A stretch of 64,000 nucleotides of DNA from positions 3,224,001 through 3,288,000 of the forward strand of contig CADCSX010000001.1 in assembly GCA_902805475.1 (NCBI GenBank), in the 5' to 3' direction. Of this stretch, positions 35,151-48,620 are shown piece by piece (the first letter of the stretch is position 1; the number at the start of each line of letters is the position of its first letter). Under the pieces are notes generated by a model. That model was given only the letters and a program-made list of their open reading frames with translations, had not been told where the DNA came from and searched no databases. This DNA comes from Entonaema liquescens (taxonomy: Eukaryota > Ascomycota > Sordariomycetes > Xylariales > Xylariaceae). The position numbers were made by a program, and so were the translations under genes.

Positions 35151-36399
35151 TTAATTCTCACCAAGGAGCGGAGCCCGCTCGGTATCACCATCGCGCGCCG
35201 TCGCAAACTTGGCATTTCTTCCGGCGGGCACGGCAACCACGATCGTCGCCACGAAGAGGATCGCCATGATGATGAAGGCGAATATCCACTGGAACGCAAT
35301 GACCTGTCGGAGGAACTGGGAGACGCCGATGGCAGCGGCCAGCACGCTCAGGTTGAAGCCCATGGTGTAATCCTAGCGAACGTTAAAAATTAAAATCCGA
35401 CACCAAATCAGAGAGCCGGAAGATTTATATAGGGGTGGTGAGACTCACCTTGTAGATGACGATGTAAAACAGCCCGTACACCAGGATCGACCAGATAAAG
35501 ATGTTCCCGAAGATGCGCGCGACAAGCGAATCCGGGTGCGGCACCATGATCGCGCCGTTCCAGTAGATGGCGACGAACGTCCACGCCAACGGCCCCGAGA
35601 CGACGGGGTAGTGGATGAAGCGGGCGTAGCCCGGGTGCCGGAAGTACAGCGACGTCAGGTTGATGAAGTTGAGGATGACGAACAGCTCGGCCCAGCCGAA
35701 CAGCGAGCGCACGAACACCATCACGAAGGCGAAGTGCAGCAGGTTGTTCACGATGAAGTGGCTTCCCACCGCGCACGCTTCGTTCACGCGCTCCACGTTG
35801 CCGGAGAACAGGTGCGCGATGTAGCCGCCCTGGAGAACGAATAGCACGATCCTAGGATGTGTTTATTAGACGGAACCACCCCGCGATGGGGAGGGCCTGT
35901 GGCTTACCAGTAGATGCTAGCGATGATGTGGTTCATCCGGAACGCCGTGTGGTACGCATCGTTCTGGTGCCATATTTTCCGGCGAGGCCAGACGCCGTCG
36001 TGGGGCGAGTGGAAGGTGTAGTATACCGAGACGACGACGGATAGCAACCAGGTAATAGTCGTTAATATCTTGTCTGCTGCGAGTTAGAATTGTAATTCCA
36101 AGTCTCTCGCTTTCTGGGAAAGCGGGTATACAAAATTAGAAGCCAATTATGACATACTGCAAACGAGTCAGCTTCGACCTTTAGAAATCGTAGGTATACA
36201 TCGCACGAGATCGTACGAGCTAGTGATAGCTCTGTACGAGACGACGCTGTTACACATACCAAGTAATGATAGTATTCTTCGTGTGGGAGTCGCGCTTTGC
36301 GAACGGGTTTACTAATGAGGCCATCAGTATAAGTCCGAAAATCCTTATTCACCAGCCTCGGATTCGAAATGTTCACGTACTATGGTGAATCCGCTCCAT
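35151..36399 (-). CDS. Multi-pass membrane protein, DUF1774-like; N-terminal splicing unresolved
   Basis: A fungal integral membrane protein with about seven hydrophobic segments and no known biochemical role. The well-supported exons are 36076-35908 (KILTTITWLLSVVVSVYYTF and RMNHIIASIY), 35851-35449 (LFVLQGGYIAHLFSGN, then ELFVILNFINLTSLYFRHPGY and FGNIFIWSILVYGLFYIV) and 35372-35151 (MGFNLSVLAAAIGVSQFL, then IFAFIIMAILFVATIVV and the end RAPLLGEN). They are joined by introns of 56 and 76 nt with good consensus sites. Upstream, an ATG at 36399 (MERIHH), a 69-nt intron and a short exon (from 36311, NPFAKRDSHTKNTIIT) look genuine, but the next splice (GTATGT donor) leaves the wrong phase for the following exon. 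The N-terminus is therefore uncertain. Family assignment is from general recognition, not a search. Confidence 0.72.
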
Positions 36400-39300
36400 C
36401 GTGGGTATGACTTTCTTTAGTTTACGACCGGTTCGTGTGCGTGTAAGTGGGCAAGGTGAGTAAACGGAGACAGCCAGTCGTGGGTTATAGTACTATCCGG
36501 ACTACAAGCCCAAAAAAATATATATATATTCCCGAAAAATAACCCTACGAGGAATACAAGGAAGAACAGCAGAACATTTAAAAGGGTAGAGGAAAAAGGA
36601 GGACCTAACGGAGTTTTAAACTATACAAAGTCTAACATTCCATCTTGAAGGTGGTCTGGGCCCTTGGGCTTGGATGACGATGGTGGGGTCCCTTGTTAAT
36701 GCAGGATATGGGATATACATGTACATACATAGGTAATGTGCGGGGGAGACTAGCCAGGGTGGGAAGCGAGAAAGTGGTGACGTTGATAGGCACGCAGTGC
36801 CTGAAGAAAGTATCAAGAACTAAGAGCCTCGCTGTCCTTAGGTCTGGTTTTCTTACACTACTACTACCACTTACGCCCCCCCGTCCCAATCCTCACCGAA
36901 GTTTCGATGTATCACTGAAGCAGGATTTTCGCACCCTCCTTGCATCTGCGGGCATGAAACACGAAAACACGAAAACACGAACGACCTATGAGATGGTAGT
37001 TACCGATCTCTTGTTCGTGGGCTGATAGGTGTGATCTACGAATCAAGACTCTGACAGGACGGGAGGGGCAGGCAGTAGCATTAATTATTTATTATTTACA
37101 TTATTTACATGCAGGTTATGGAAGAGTCCTCGAAACAGAAGACGGGATGAAAATGAATATATTAGGTAAGGAAGTATGTTTGGGGAAAGCTGTGTTTTGC
37201 TGTGCCTCAAATAAGAAATAAGAAAAAAGTCTATGACGCTGCATTCGCTACACGCACGGATTACGAACCGCCGACGTAATGGCCGCACTAGGCGACTGCG
37301 GGCTTTGTAAGATGATCGAGATGGGATCCCGTCACGAGGTAAGAATTAAAGCTAGAAAGAGCTTAGACGCGGCTACAGGATTGGAGGATTGGTAGATCGT
37401 CTAGGACGGGAGAAGGGGCTTTTGTTCGGATATCGTACACTTATGTATGCATGTCTACCCTTACATAGATCTATGTATGCACTATTTAGACCCTAGGTAG
37501 CTATGCGAGTTCGAACTATTTAATCTCTAGGTTCGTCCGCTATTGGATGGTATCTTACATCTTTAAGCGAGCAAAGAACGAACGACGCGAGTACGAAGCT
37601 TCTTCAGCAGAGGGAGCATTTGGTCCGGCTTGGACGAAGATATTAATTGGTAATCCTGCGTCGTGCGACGGGGAAAGGCAATTCTCGTAGCATCGATTAC
37701 TTAAGAAGAGACATGGCTCGGGTCTGGGATAGAGGCTTGATCGGGCGAGTTACGCTGTTTCTATTGGTTAGAAGCCACCTAAGTTGCGGGGTGAGGCGAG
37801 ACACTGTTGCATCACGACCCCGGACCTTGCCGCCTCGGGAGTTTTATAGTAGGTAGGGATTTACTTACATATTTGCCTACCGCGACGTAGATATCGTGGT
37901 CACGGGGATTACTATTTCTACATTTGGGATAAGAGACGTCAGTTCAACTTTTATTAGCGCTGTATGAACGAACATGACGGCCTAACCTTAGAATGGGCAA
38001 GTCTCCTTTCATGGTAAAGAACTTGAATTATATGATATATCACAATGAAGCAATATTTTAGCTACTTCGGATATCAAATAAGAATGCCACTCCTCTCTGT
38101 CAGTATTTTATAATACATGAGGACTCGTGGTTCTCACTCATACAATAAGACATAAGAGAAGCAATATACTCACTGTTTCTCCTCTCCGCTGTATCCAACC
38201 CCACTGAATAACCCTACCGGGCACAATCGCACCAAATATTAATGACTTATTCTCATGGCATTCATAGAGGTATGAATAAATAGCTCTTGTGCCTTAATTC
38301 GTTCTTTGGTACTGCATAGTGTTTCTGCTACGAGCATCAGAGCTCCATAGCCATTGGCTTCTTTTACGGTACTAGTTCTGACAAATAATCCCAAACTCAA
38401 TAATATCAATAACCTTACAGATACGAAGACTCACAATAGTACCTAGTAAGGCTAAGCAGTCAGAGGAATAACCTCGAGAGATTATTGTGGGGTGCGGCCA
38501 TGCAAAGTCGTGGATGATAAAAGAAACACTTTAGAGGGAACTATATTTCAAAAAGGTTGGCCGAATTATCCCAATAACAGAGTTTTCCCTGTGGTATTAT
38601 GGGGGGCCCATATACTAGGTAGCTAAGGACGAATTCAAACCCATCTGGGCCGGTGAGCTTACTCCATCAGTCTTGGTATGTTATACTTGGCCCGCGAAGA
38701 CTAAAGGAAGCTCTGTCGCGTAGCCTTATCTTCGAAACGCTTTAATATAAGCCACAAGCGTCTGCAATATGTGATGTTAAGATCTCGAGCCGGCGTGGTG
38801 TTGTGAGTTTACCTCAAACACTAACCGTCATAATCTTAGGGAAACATGGGCTTTCCTCACGGCTACTTACCGCCTTATAAGGCAGGTGAACAAGCCGACA
38901 TGAATATCAGTGGAATATATACCTAGCAGACCAAACTTATGATACCACTACCCCAAAACCCTTGTGTGAGCCACACATAACTAGCAAAAGGGCGACGCCG
39001 TATTCTAACCTAAGATAAATACTCACTGAAAGGAGGAGGTTGAAGCATTTCTCGTCGTGCCGAGGCGTTATTGCTAACGACTTCTTCTGGATCCGCCTAG
39101 ATAGTGGTACTGATAAAAATATAAATCAAAGAATAACCTAGATCATATTGGAATCCCCAAAGCCGTAGATAAAGGGTATGCCAATAGCATCACAGCATGG
39201 AATCAGCCCAGTTACAAGAGTCTGGGAGTATATTCAACTCCGCTTGTCCGGTCTCATATTAGAACATGACCGTGGAACTGGCGTGCTACTCCTGAAATCT

Positions 39301-41416
39301 AATCGATTATAGGATTCGGTGTGTAAAGAGAGTCTTATCCGGGATCTAGCATATGCTACTATCCGTAGGTGGACGGGTCGACATTATGCCGTATCGTAGC
39401 CTCGATATGTTTCAAGACAGCGTGAAATAGATAAGTTACTTAAAAGGTGACTATAGGGTTTCTTCAAAACAAGTAGACTGGTAGGCTGGATTCTATTAGC
39501 TAGTAAATATGTTACTCTTATTTACCTGATCTTGAATATAGGGTTTTCGTTTTATGCGCTTATAGTCATCCGCTGAACGAGTCTAGTGACAGTGGCCGTA
39601 TTCCCCGCCTGAGGACCTGCGTCGCACTGCATGAACCCTCGAGGGTCGAGACTGGACGAGTGCGTCAACTTTAAGTAATGCGTGAGTGTGCGTCTGGATT
39701 ATTCCGTATCCAACTAGGCGGATGAAGGGACTGAAACTAAAGTCTGGATATTGGTCGTTAGAAAATGTTTCAAGTCATACTTCCTAACGTCGTAGGATCA
39801 TAATATATGTTCGCCACAATCAAAGCCACGGCCGGTAAAGAGCCTATATAGCAATCGCAGCCCGTGATCCATATGAAGGTTATCAAGATAGTCAAGCTAC
39901 AAGAGAAATTTTCGATTCACTATTATATTTTGGATCTACTCTCAATTGCGAAAAGGGGTTGCACGGAAAGGAGGGTCACTACAAAAGAGTGTTACACGCC
40001 CGAGGACCTATGCGAAGGTCGAATACAATTCTGCTTTTTCGTTGATAATGTTGTCTTCGTTGAGTACCTTGTTGGTAGCCATGCACTAATGGACTGTTGA
40101 TAGATGTGAACGACTCAATGTATAAATTATAGAACTATTATGTCTACTCCGATAACGATACGCATATAGCATAACAGATGGAGTAGGATAGTAATTGATA
40201 TTGATATTGCCATTTGCTCTAATATATGAAGAGTATAAAGGGTCAGGTATAAATGAACAATCAAGCTCGGAACCATTAGAAATACGATTTGCTGGGCAGT
40301 TTGCGCAGATCCGACACCTACCTCATTATCTACCTACGCAGTATTTTTGTGTCTACCGAGTCCTGTTTTTACCCGTTTGCGACGTGATACGCGGCCCCTC
40401 AAACTAATTACCGGTGTGATGTAAAAATGCATATGCGTCTCCGAAAAATCCATCGGGTTTTACCCCGAGATTGACTTCTGGCCGGCTGCATTGAATAGGT
40501 ACGACGAGGGGTAGGCGACCTTAAAACCGAGCCCGATCGATGAATTTATAATGATATCAGCTCCAAAGATATACAACGGCTTCCAAGGTTCTCCAACACG
40601 TTCTGTGAGTTGTAGACATGAACCGTCTTGGCATTCGAACTGTTCATGATATTGAGAGATTCATGACTCTTATTGGAATTCCCGTAGCACCCAATGTTTC
40701 ATCGAGCCACGTTTCTCTTTCTAAGGAACCGTAGTCGGCGAAAGAAATAGAAAAGTCAGGTAGGCTATCAGTAGGGATTCACCCCTTTGGTGGGGCTTCG
40801 GTGGGCCAATTCTTTTCCGGTTAGACTCAACTCTTTCATATCCTTTTTCTCGACTTATTCTAGAGAAAGATGAATCCGATTGCCACTTCTTTGAGACCAA
40901 TAAAACATCTCGGGAGATTCTGATATTTAATGTTCTTGTTTAGAAGAAACTATTCGAATAAATAGTCTTCAAACCAAATTACCAATCCAAAACTGTGTTA
41001 AGACCTTGAGAGATGGGTTGGGGGAAAGGGGAGAACAGCCCACCATTACGTACCGAAGTCCGCGCCGGAACTAAGTTTAACCAATCACAAAGAATTGTAT
41101 TAGTTATCGCCTGACCCGTCCTTCCATTCTAGTATTTGCGACGATAAGGGAAACTGCAGGTGAGTCTGTCTCCGGAGATCGGCAGCACAATCGACGGTAT
41201 TCATCTGCGAAGGAAAAGCGGAGTTAGAAGGCCACAAGGCACACAAGGTCCCAAACTGGTGCTGACACCGCTGGTCCCCTCCCGTGTCTTTATAAACCGA
41301 AGGACGATAATTTTCATCCACCTAGAACCCTTTCATCCGGAAGCATCATAATCCCATATCCAGTACCAGTAGGCAATATAGTTTTTACCCTAAGCAATCC
41401 GAATCAAAGTGCCACA
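36400..41416. other. 5-kb gene-poor region, no gene supported
   Basis: The longest stretch without a convincing gene in the middle of the window. Frames are short (at most about 110 codons) and without recognisable domains or coherent splice sites on either strand. Base composition is ordinary, so this is not RIP-saturated DNA like 8-13.4 kb. It may hold promoters, non-coding RNA or an old decayed gene; I cannot tell which. A short perfect palindrome ACCCTCGAGGGT occurs at about 39636-39647. Confidence 0.5.
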
Positions 41417-42123
41417 ATGGACCGCTTCGAGCAACTTGTCCAATCCATCAAGGAGGAATTAGGACCGTCCTCCGGGCTGACTTCCGCTGATGTGAACGTG
41501 GACCACCTAACACATATGATGGATCGATACATCTCCAATGACAAGGAGTGGTCCAAGTATGCAATGGCGGACCCTAACATGGCCTATACCAGGAATCTCG
41601 TCGACGAAGGGAATGGCAATGCGAACTTGGTAAGTAATAGCGCCTCGTCTTTGTCTGGATTGCCAAACATCAATGGGATACCGTACTAACTAGACCAGCT
41701 CGTGCTAGTTTGGACTCCAGGGAAAGCCAGTCCGATCCATGACCATGGCAAGGCCCATTGCCTGATGAAGATCCTCCGTGGTAACCTCACCGAGACTCGA
41801 TACGACTTCCCCGACGGCGATAATAAGAAACCGATGCAAGTCAAGTCGGAAACGGTGCGTAAAGAAAATGCCGTGGCCTATATGGCAGACGAACTTGGAC
41901 TCCATCGTATGTCCAACGAGGGCAGCGACTACGCCGTCTCCCTACATCGTAGGTCCCCCTTTCGAGCAGAACATTTCGTGCCACTTGGCTAATGTTGATA
42001 GTATACACTCCGCCGAATGTAGCCAAGAACGGATGCAACATCTTCGACCCTAAGACGGGGAAGATGACGCATATCTCCAAGTGCGGCCATTATTCAGAGC
42101 ACGGGAAACGTGTGCAAAACTAG
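41417..42123 (+). CDS. Cysteine dioxygenase
   Basis: A non-haem iron enzyme (cupin fold) that oxidises L-cysteine to cysteine sulfinate in the cytosol, controlling cysteine level and feeding taurine or sulfite formation. Three exons, 41417-41629, 41699-41948 and 42002-42123 (introns of 69 and 53 nt; a TACTAAC branch site is visible in intron 1), give 194 residues, the usual size. The iron ligands are visible: two His in ASPIHDHGKAHC and a third in ELGLHRMSN. The Cys in GKAHC matches the residue that in mammalian enzymes forms a Cys-Tyr crosslink. WTPGKASPIHDH directly follows the first splice junction. The last exon encodes YTPPNVAKNGCNIFDPKTGK, the conserved C-terminal block. Sits alone between two long spacers. 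Confidence 0.96.
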
Positions 42124-43467
42124 AACACTTGTAAGCCATTATGATATTATGAGGCAGGTGTATGGAGTTTTGGGAGAGGCTCTCGGTGTCATGATATTGA
42201 TTTGTTTTCCTTGACGGAACGAGATTGGTATTCTTGTCAACTTGACGGAAGGTTATGATTATCCTTGGGAGAATGTTGTCATATAGACTTGATTGTTGGT
42301 AAAGGGATCCAAGTACCTAGGTACATTAGGTTACCTGGTTCCCTGGTTCCCTGTAGAGAATAATGGTCAGCGTTGATAAATGATAATAAATCAAAACATG
42401 AACCATGCGTATCTATCGTTCCGAAATTCGAGAGACTTATTTGAGAGACCAGACGAGTGAAGTTGAAAAAGAAGGGAAGTCGTGCTTTTGCGGCTCTTTT
42501 CGCAATATTTGCATTCTTCTATCAGGTTGATTTGGTCTAGCTCGGATTGCACCATCGCCATGTTGTTTCATTCGTCGGGTGTTGATGATGAGACCTTCAC
42601 TTTGCCGTACCGTTCATTAACTGTGCTGGGAACTGTGCCGATATCCGTTGTACAACTCATACGCCATCCGCTAAGGTACATGAGACAATGTATAGCTTAC
42701 CTAATGTAATGGATGTAGGTAGGTAGTCCTCTGAACCGTTCAACTTAATTTTTTATGTCTGACGTACTTGAACAAGGAACTCTACTGCTTTGAATAACAG
42801 TTTAATGAGGTATTGTTGCAACTGGTACACCTTGATTACTGTAATGCGGCAAAATGGTGTATTAAACCAGGTTTTTTTCTATTTTCTTTTTTCCACTGTA
42901 CAAATAGCTACATCCAGTACAATACATATGTACCTACATAGTGGTTTTTATGGAAAGCCTTATGTAAGCACAATGTACATGCATATCCAGCCTCTGGTTG
43001 GCCAATCCATCCAGAATAGGTAGGTCAAGCCAAAACAGAATAGAATATTATGTAACTACCTCACTGAATAGCTACCTCCATATAAGCAGACTATCAAACA
43101 GCCTCAATAGAAGGAAAGATCATGCCTCGCTGCTGTCTTTACACTATGAAACGCGCAACTACCTGGTCGTCTTATGAGTTACGTCATAGCTTCAGGGGCC
43201 CTTCTATGAGGTTGTCACGTGAATACGAGAAGCTTAGACCTGTAAGACTTTAAAGCAGTCGCGTTCGCAGTTTACTGTTTGCGCGTCGAAACTGTAATCG
43301 TTTGTTTTCATATTTTCTTCGGAAAGAGCAATCAATTGTAAAATACTTCTATGTGTTTAAGTCAAGACATCCTTTATTATAATCTGTTTCAAAATTGGGT
43401 TGAAATTGTTCCAGAGAACCACTTATAACTTACATACCGTCGTTATTTTCGGCTAGTTCCACCCACG
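42124..43467. other. Spacer, no gene supported
   Basis: Between cysteine dioxygenase and the HIRAN-SNF2 gene. It contains CCTAGGTA (about 42316), a palindromic CACGTG at about 43217, some 250 bases before the next start (an E-box-like element, common by chance), and short frames without domains. Confidence 0.55.
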
Positions 43468-46400
43468 ATGGCGCCGGCAAAGCGTCGTCCTACTTCGCAT
43501 CCAACTGGAGAGCCTCAATCTAAATCAGCCCGCCATAATGGTGAATCTTCTGAACAGTATACGAACCCAGTTTTGAATCCTGAGAGTTCTCAGATTTCTG
43601 CATATCACTCAGCTCCTCCATCTTCTCTTGGTCATGCTAATCGGATGCCACCGGGAGCCTCATATATCGTTATTGACGATGATGATGACGGCGTTCCCGA
43701 CCAGAGTCAAAACAATGAAGACCATACTTCTTCATACGAACTCTACGGGACTTTAGACAACAAAATCGTAGGCATTCGATATTACAGCGGAGTTGTAAAT
43801 CCCGGCGAGAAAGTTCTCTTGCGCCGCGATCCCGCCAACCCCTATGACAGCAATGCCATCTGCGTTGACAATGTCATGCGGGACCAGATTGGACATCTGC
43901 CTGCAAAGCTCGCTGTGAATCTTGCACCCTATATCGATAAAAACGATATCATCCTAGAAGGCGTTCTCACAGGCTACAAGGAAACTTTTACTTGTCCTGT
44001 TCGTCTATTCTTCTACGGCACTAGTGACCCTACAAATCGTCTCGTATTAGAGGAGAAGCTGAAAGCAGATAAGCTTCTGAAAGCCACGCAGCTAAAGGCT
44101 ACCAGGAAGGAGGCAGAAGCACAAAGAAATGCTGCTATGCGTCTGAGATGCAATGCATCCACGGTGGGCTTGGGCACCGAGGATGGAGAGCAGGCACAAT
44201 CACTCCAAGAGTTAACGGCGGGCAGCGAGGCCGTAAAGTTTAGAGGTGACCCTCGCTCTGTCGACGTATTCGCAATAGACGAAGACACTCTTTCCAAGCT
44301 ACCTAAGGCGGCTCAGCCCGCAAGCATCGAATCCACGCTGCTACCGTACCAACTCCAAGTAAGCTATTTTAGCTCCATGTTTTACGTTTTAAACTTGCTA
44401 ATAATCATTATAGGGGTTGGCTTGGATGACGGCTAAAGAGGACCCGCAACTCCCTGCCACGGGGTCGAAAGAAGTTGTGCAGTTGTGGAAGCGTCACAGC
44501 AGCGGAAAATTCCTCAATTTGGTGTCCAACCATATTACTAACACGCCCCCGAAATTGGTCTCAGGTGGTGTGCTTGCTGATGACATGGGTCTGGGCAAGA
44601 CCCTCCAGGTCATTAGTTTGATCATGTCGAGCGGCTTCAGTGATGGTCCAACTCTGATTGTGGCGCCAGTGAGTGTCATGAGCAATTGGGAACAGCAATT
44701 CGAACGTCATGTGAAGGAAGACCAGCGCCCACGTATTTTCAGATATCATAAAGCTGGTATGTATTCTAAGAGCGACCTACTGAAACATGACGTCGTTATC
44801 ACAACCTACGATAAATTGCGCAACGACCATACAAGTAAAGGAATATTACTTTCGGTAGAGTGGCGTCGGGTAGTCTTAGATGAGGCCCACGCTATCAGGA
44901 ACTTTTCGACTTCAAGGGCTAAGGCTGCATTCGAGCTGAAGGCTAAATCTCGTTGGATGTTGACGGGCACTCCCATGTAAGCCCCCGAAAATGGTCCAAT
45001 TCTAATTGTTTGGTTAATTCTAACACGTTATTTATAGCGTCAATTCACCCAAGGACTTCTTGTCGGCTCTAAAGTTCCTGAGGATGACTGGAGGCATCGA
45101 AGAGACTACATTCTTCGTAAACTTGATCGACAAGCCTCTATCAAACGGCGAAGAAGGCGGAAAGAGCGGTGAATTCAAGCTCGCTAAGCAGCTGTTCCAG
45201 TCAATAACTCGAGACCTTTGTCTTCGTCGGAGGAAGGATATGAAGTTTGTTGACTTGAAGCTGCCACCTAAAACCGAATATATCCATCGCATCAAATTCA
45301 GAGATGATGAGAAACAGAGATACGATGCTTTATTGTGCGTACTGGAATTTACTCTCAGCTCGCTTGAACAATTACTGACAATAAGCTATTAGTTCGGAAA
45401 CTACGCAAGTATTGGAAGCGTATCAGCGCGGAAGGGGAGGTCGAGACAACCGCCAAGGTCCCCAGATACGATTCACGAGTGTTCTGGAGAAACTTCTCCG
45501 CCTTAGACAGATGTAAGTGCTGACTACACTATCCTGGACATATTACTAGTGAAATCACTGGTATATTCTAGCTAACCACTGGGTCATAGGTGCTGTCACT
45601 GGACGTTGTGTGGAGGTCGGGTGAAGGATGTTTTGCGACCTCTTGAAAGCAAAAAGATTGTTGATTTCACCCCGGAAAATCTGAAGATTTTACAACAAGC
45701 TCTTTTAACCGCCAATAACGAAGGCGAGGAGTGCCCGATCTGTACCGATGCAATCAGCATTCATGACCCTGTCATCACAGCGTGCAAGCACCGTTTCGGA
45801 AAGCCATGTATCGCGAGAGCTCTTGAAAGAGATAATAGATGCCCAATGTGCCGCCAACCGTTGACCTTAGAGGCTACAGTTGGGCTCGAACCGGTGAACA
45901 TTGATAACCAATTTGACGGCGACACACGAAGCTCAAAAACGGAAGCTTTGGAGAAGATTTTGAAAGCAAGGCTTGAGGACCCAGAATCTAAGGTGGTTAT
46001 CTTCTCACAATGGACTTCGTTCCTTGAAATCATCGCAAAGTTGTTGGACGAAGCCGGATACAAATACTGCCGTCTTGAAGGCTGGATGACAGCGACTCGA
46101 CGCGATCAATCCATAGAAGCCCTGAATAATGACCCGAACACACGCATCCTACTAGCTAGTCTAGCAGCAAGCGGTGTGGGCTTGAATCTGGTGGCTGCTG
46201 ATACGGTTATACTTGTAGATTCTTGTGAGTCCATCTAACAGATGCTATATCGGGTTCGTTCTACTAACTATAAAATAGGGTGGGCACCGGCTATCGAGGA
46301 TCAAGCCATCGACCGCGTGCATCGCCTCGGCCAAACGCGCGAGACGACCGTCTGGAAGCTAGTGATGGATGATAGCGTCGAAGAGAGAGTTCTTAACATC

Positions 46401-46502
46401 CAAGCTAGAAAACGAGAGCTAGTGAGTCTAGCTTTCCAGGACAAGGCCAGAGAGCAGAAGGAAACAGGTCGCCTAGACGACGTTCGACGATTACTTTCAT
46501 GA
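43468..46502 (+). CDS. HIRAN-SNF2-RING helicase-like protein of the Rad5/HLTF type
   Basis: A nuclear DNA-dependent ATPase and putative ubiquitin E3 of the type used in replication-damage tolerance. Six exons: 43468-44358, 44414-44976, 45038-45334, 45393-45512, 45590-46224 and 46279-46502 (introns 54-77 nt, phases all agree), giving 909 residues. Order of domains: disordered N-terminus with an acidic DDDDDG patch; HIRAN domain (about 90-190; YGTLDNKIVGIRYYSGVVNPGE, then RDPANPYDSNAI); SNF2 ATPase with Walker A DDMGLGKT (about 353-360) and DEAH box (about 453-456); the LTGTPI motif; a RING (about 672-713) inserted in the ATPase; and the second helicase lobe (VVIFSQWTSFLEII, SGVGLNL, and DRVHRLGQTR near the end). 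The RING reads CKHRFGKPC, so a cysteine expected at the fourth residue of HRFG is Gly (codon 45798-45800). It is shorter than yeast Rad5, closer to HLTF. Confidence 0.94.
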
Positions 46503-48307
46503 GGTTGCTTCCATAACTTTCAGTTTCGCCCACAGTGGGATCAGTCACTACATGGAAGGCACATTTAGTAAGGATGGTAAAACGGAAAATGGATGGGTAG
46601 GTCAAAATGTAGAGAATAGGTATTGCTGCAAAGCAGAGTTGTTGTTTTGCCACTATACTAAAAACGGCCTTGGCATAGCTCAGCTATACCTTAGCTTCAG
46701 GTTACTGTCGCTGGATACTCAGGCTTGTACGACTGAATTTACATCAATTTCTTCATATATATTATCATGGTCGATGAGCTATCCTCTCAAGACCTTGACA
46801 GAGGAGGTGAGAGACGTTGACTTGAGCTGAGAAATCCGGAGCATATCTCCGAATGGTGTAGTCCTGGACGATCAACGTTACATAGCACCTAAAGTAGAGG
46901 TTGGGTAAGGTTGGTAAATACGATGACAAATGACAACATCATAATAGCCTTCTCCGCTAGTTAGGCTGAATGGCGGGGTGAGAGCCAGCAACAGACGGGC
47001 GAGTGATGTATGCACGATACCAAAATGAATACGAGGTCGACTGCATATCACGAACCAGCGAGGTATCTTTGTATACAATCTATACCCAATCCACAAATGG
47101 CAGACTTTTTACAAAGGAATGAGAAGAAGAAGAAAAAAGCCTCGTTGCGAAACTCGTAGCAAAATCGCGAAGCTGAGTCAGACGGCTGAATTATGTTTGC
47201 TTTTTTTCTTATTTTCATGGTGGTAGTACACGGGAGAATAGATGGTTTATGATGCTGTCACTCATACATACATGTGCCCAATAGAATCTCCACGTGGGTA
47301 CGGGTAGAGGACGATCTATTATAGCGTACATAAGAGAGAGACAACGGATAAGTAACTCCACTGGCTGAGCTCACGCGTCAGGGCGGCATTGGATAGCTCT
47401 CTGTGTTTAAGCAGTGTAGGCTAGACCTTGGACGAATGCGAGGCGGTACAGGTGGCGCGACGGAAGAGCTCAGCTCTGTGTCTACCTTAGTTCTACTACA
47501 TAGAAAAGGAAATATTACCTCGTACCTAAACTGCGGGGAATTAGCAAATGCGGATGTAATCTCTCGATCCATTACCTGAAAGAGAAAGCTTCCCTGGGAC
47601 AGGAATAGGAATATGGAAATGGGCTGGGCCTAGGTCCTATCGGGAGAAGCCGGTGGGAAAAGGCATGGGTTGGGGTTACATTCGACCGGAGTACGGGGAA
47701 CGAGAGAGTGTCGGGTCATCCCAGGTCCCATGCCATGCCATGCCCATGCTATGCCGTGCGTTCTTATTCCTTCCATGTTCCATGCGATGTCGCATAAGGC
47801 TTTTTGGGCTTCTACGGGAGTTTCTCTAGGACTATTACGTAGTATATACTTAGGTAACCTATAACGTCTAGTTAATGTATAACTAACTAGTAACTATTAC
47901 ATACTATAGTAGGCGAAGAATGGGCGCTCGTCGAATCTAACCCCAATGGTATGGTGGAAAAGTAATCTCGCAGATTGCAACATCATGTTGCCATCGTGCC
48001 ACACTTCTTATGTCTTTCTCTGTTAGAGCCCAAAACAGCGAAGATGTTTATTCGGCCGAGAAACGAGCTTAAGAGTTAAAAGAACTACTACTATACTATA
48101 CCATCAGTGCTGCGCCTCAAGATCTGGTCAATGTAACCGGTTAGTCTAAAGACTTAAAATATACGATTTAACACCGACTATTTTTGGCGTCTGCGGGAGC
48201 TACGGCATCGACTACCGGAAGAGAGCGATACTAGTTGGGCAACGTGTAGAATTATCTGCGTGACCTCGTGATACACCGTAATGGTAACGGGATCGTGTTG
48301 AGAACAT

Positions 48308-48329
48308 ATTACATTACATTACATTACAT
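48308..48329. repeat. ATTAC tandem repeat
   Basis: About four tandem ATTAC units roughly 440 bases upstream of the LysM gene start. Confidence 0.85.
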
Positions 48330-48612
48330 AACTCTACACTTGAGTCCGTGTATGCCTTAGTTCAATAGTCAGTCAAGTCAAATGGAGCCTCTTTACGAAC
48401 GGGCAGGATCCCATCCCCATCCCCGCACTAATAGGACCATAGCAATGTCTTGCGACTATATGCCGTCTTATGGTCATATGCGATTCGAATAAGGCCGGGC
48501 AAACTTATCATACCCAAAAGTCTCCCCGTTGGATGCCAAGACTATGGGTAAGCCCATCCCAATGGTGACGTCTCGTTACCTCTCGTGAGAAAGGCTCTGG
48601 GTGGGCTTGGTG

Positions 48613-48620
48613 TATATAAG
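48613..48620 (+). promoter_or_regulatory. TATA box of the LysM gene
   Basis: TATATAAG about 150 bases upstream of the start codon, followed by a pyrimidine- and A-rich leader. A sharp TATA box is unusual among the genes here and fits a strongly regulated promoter. Confidence 0.6.

Noticed and set aside
39864..40407. Two frames of 78 and 70 codons in the gene-poor region
   Set aside because: No recognisable domain, no consistent splice sites joining them.
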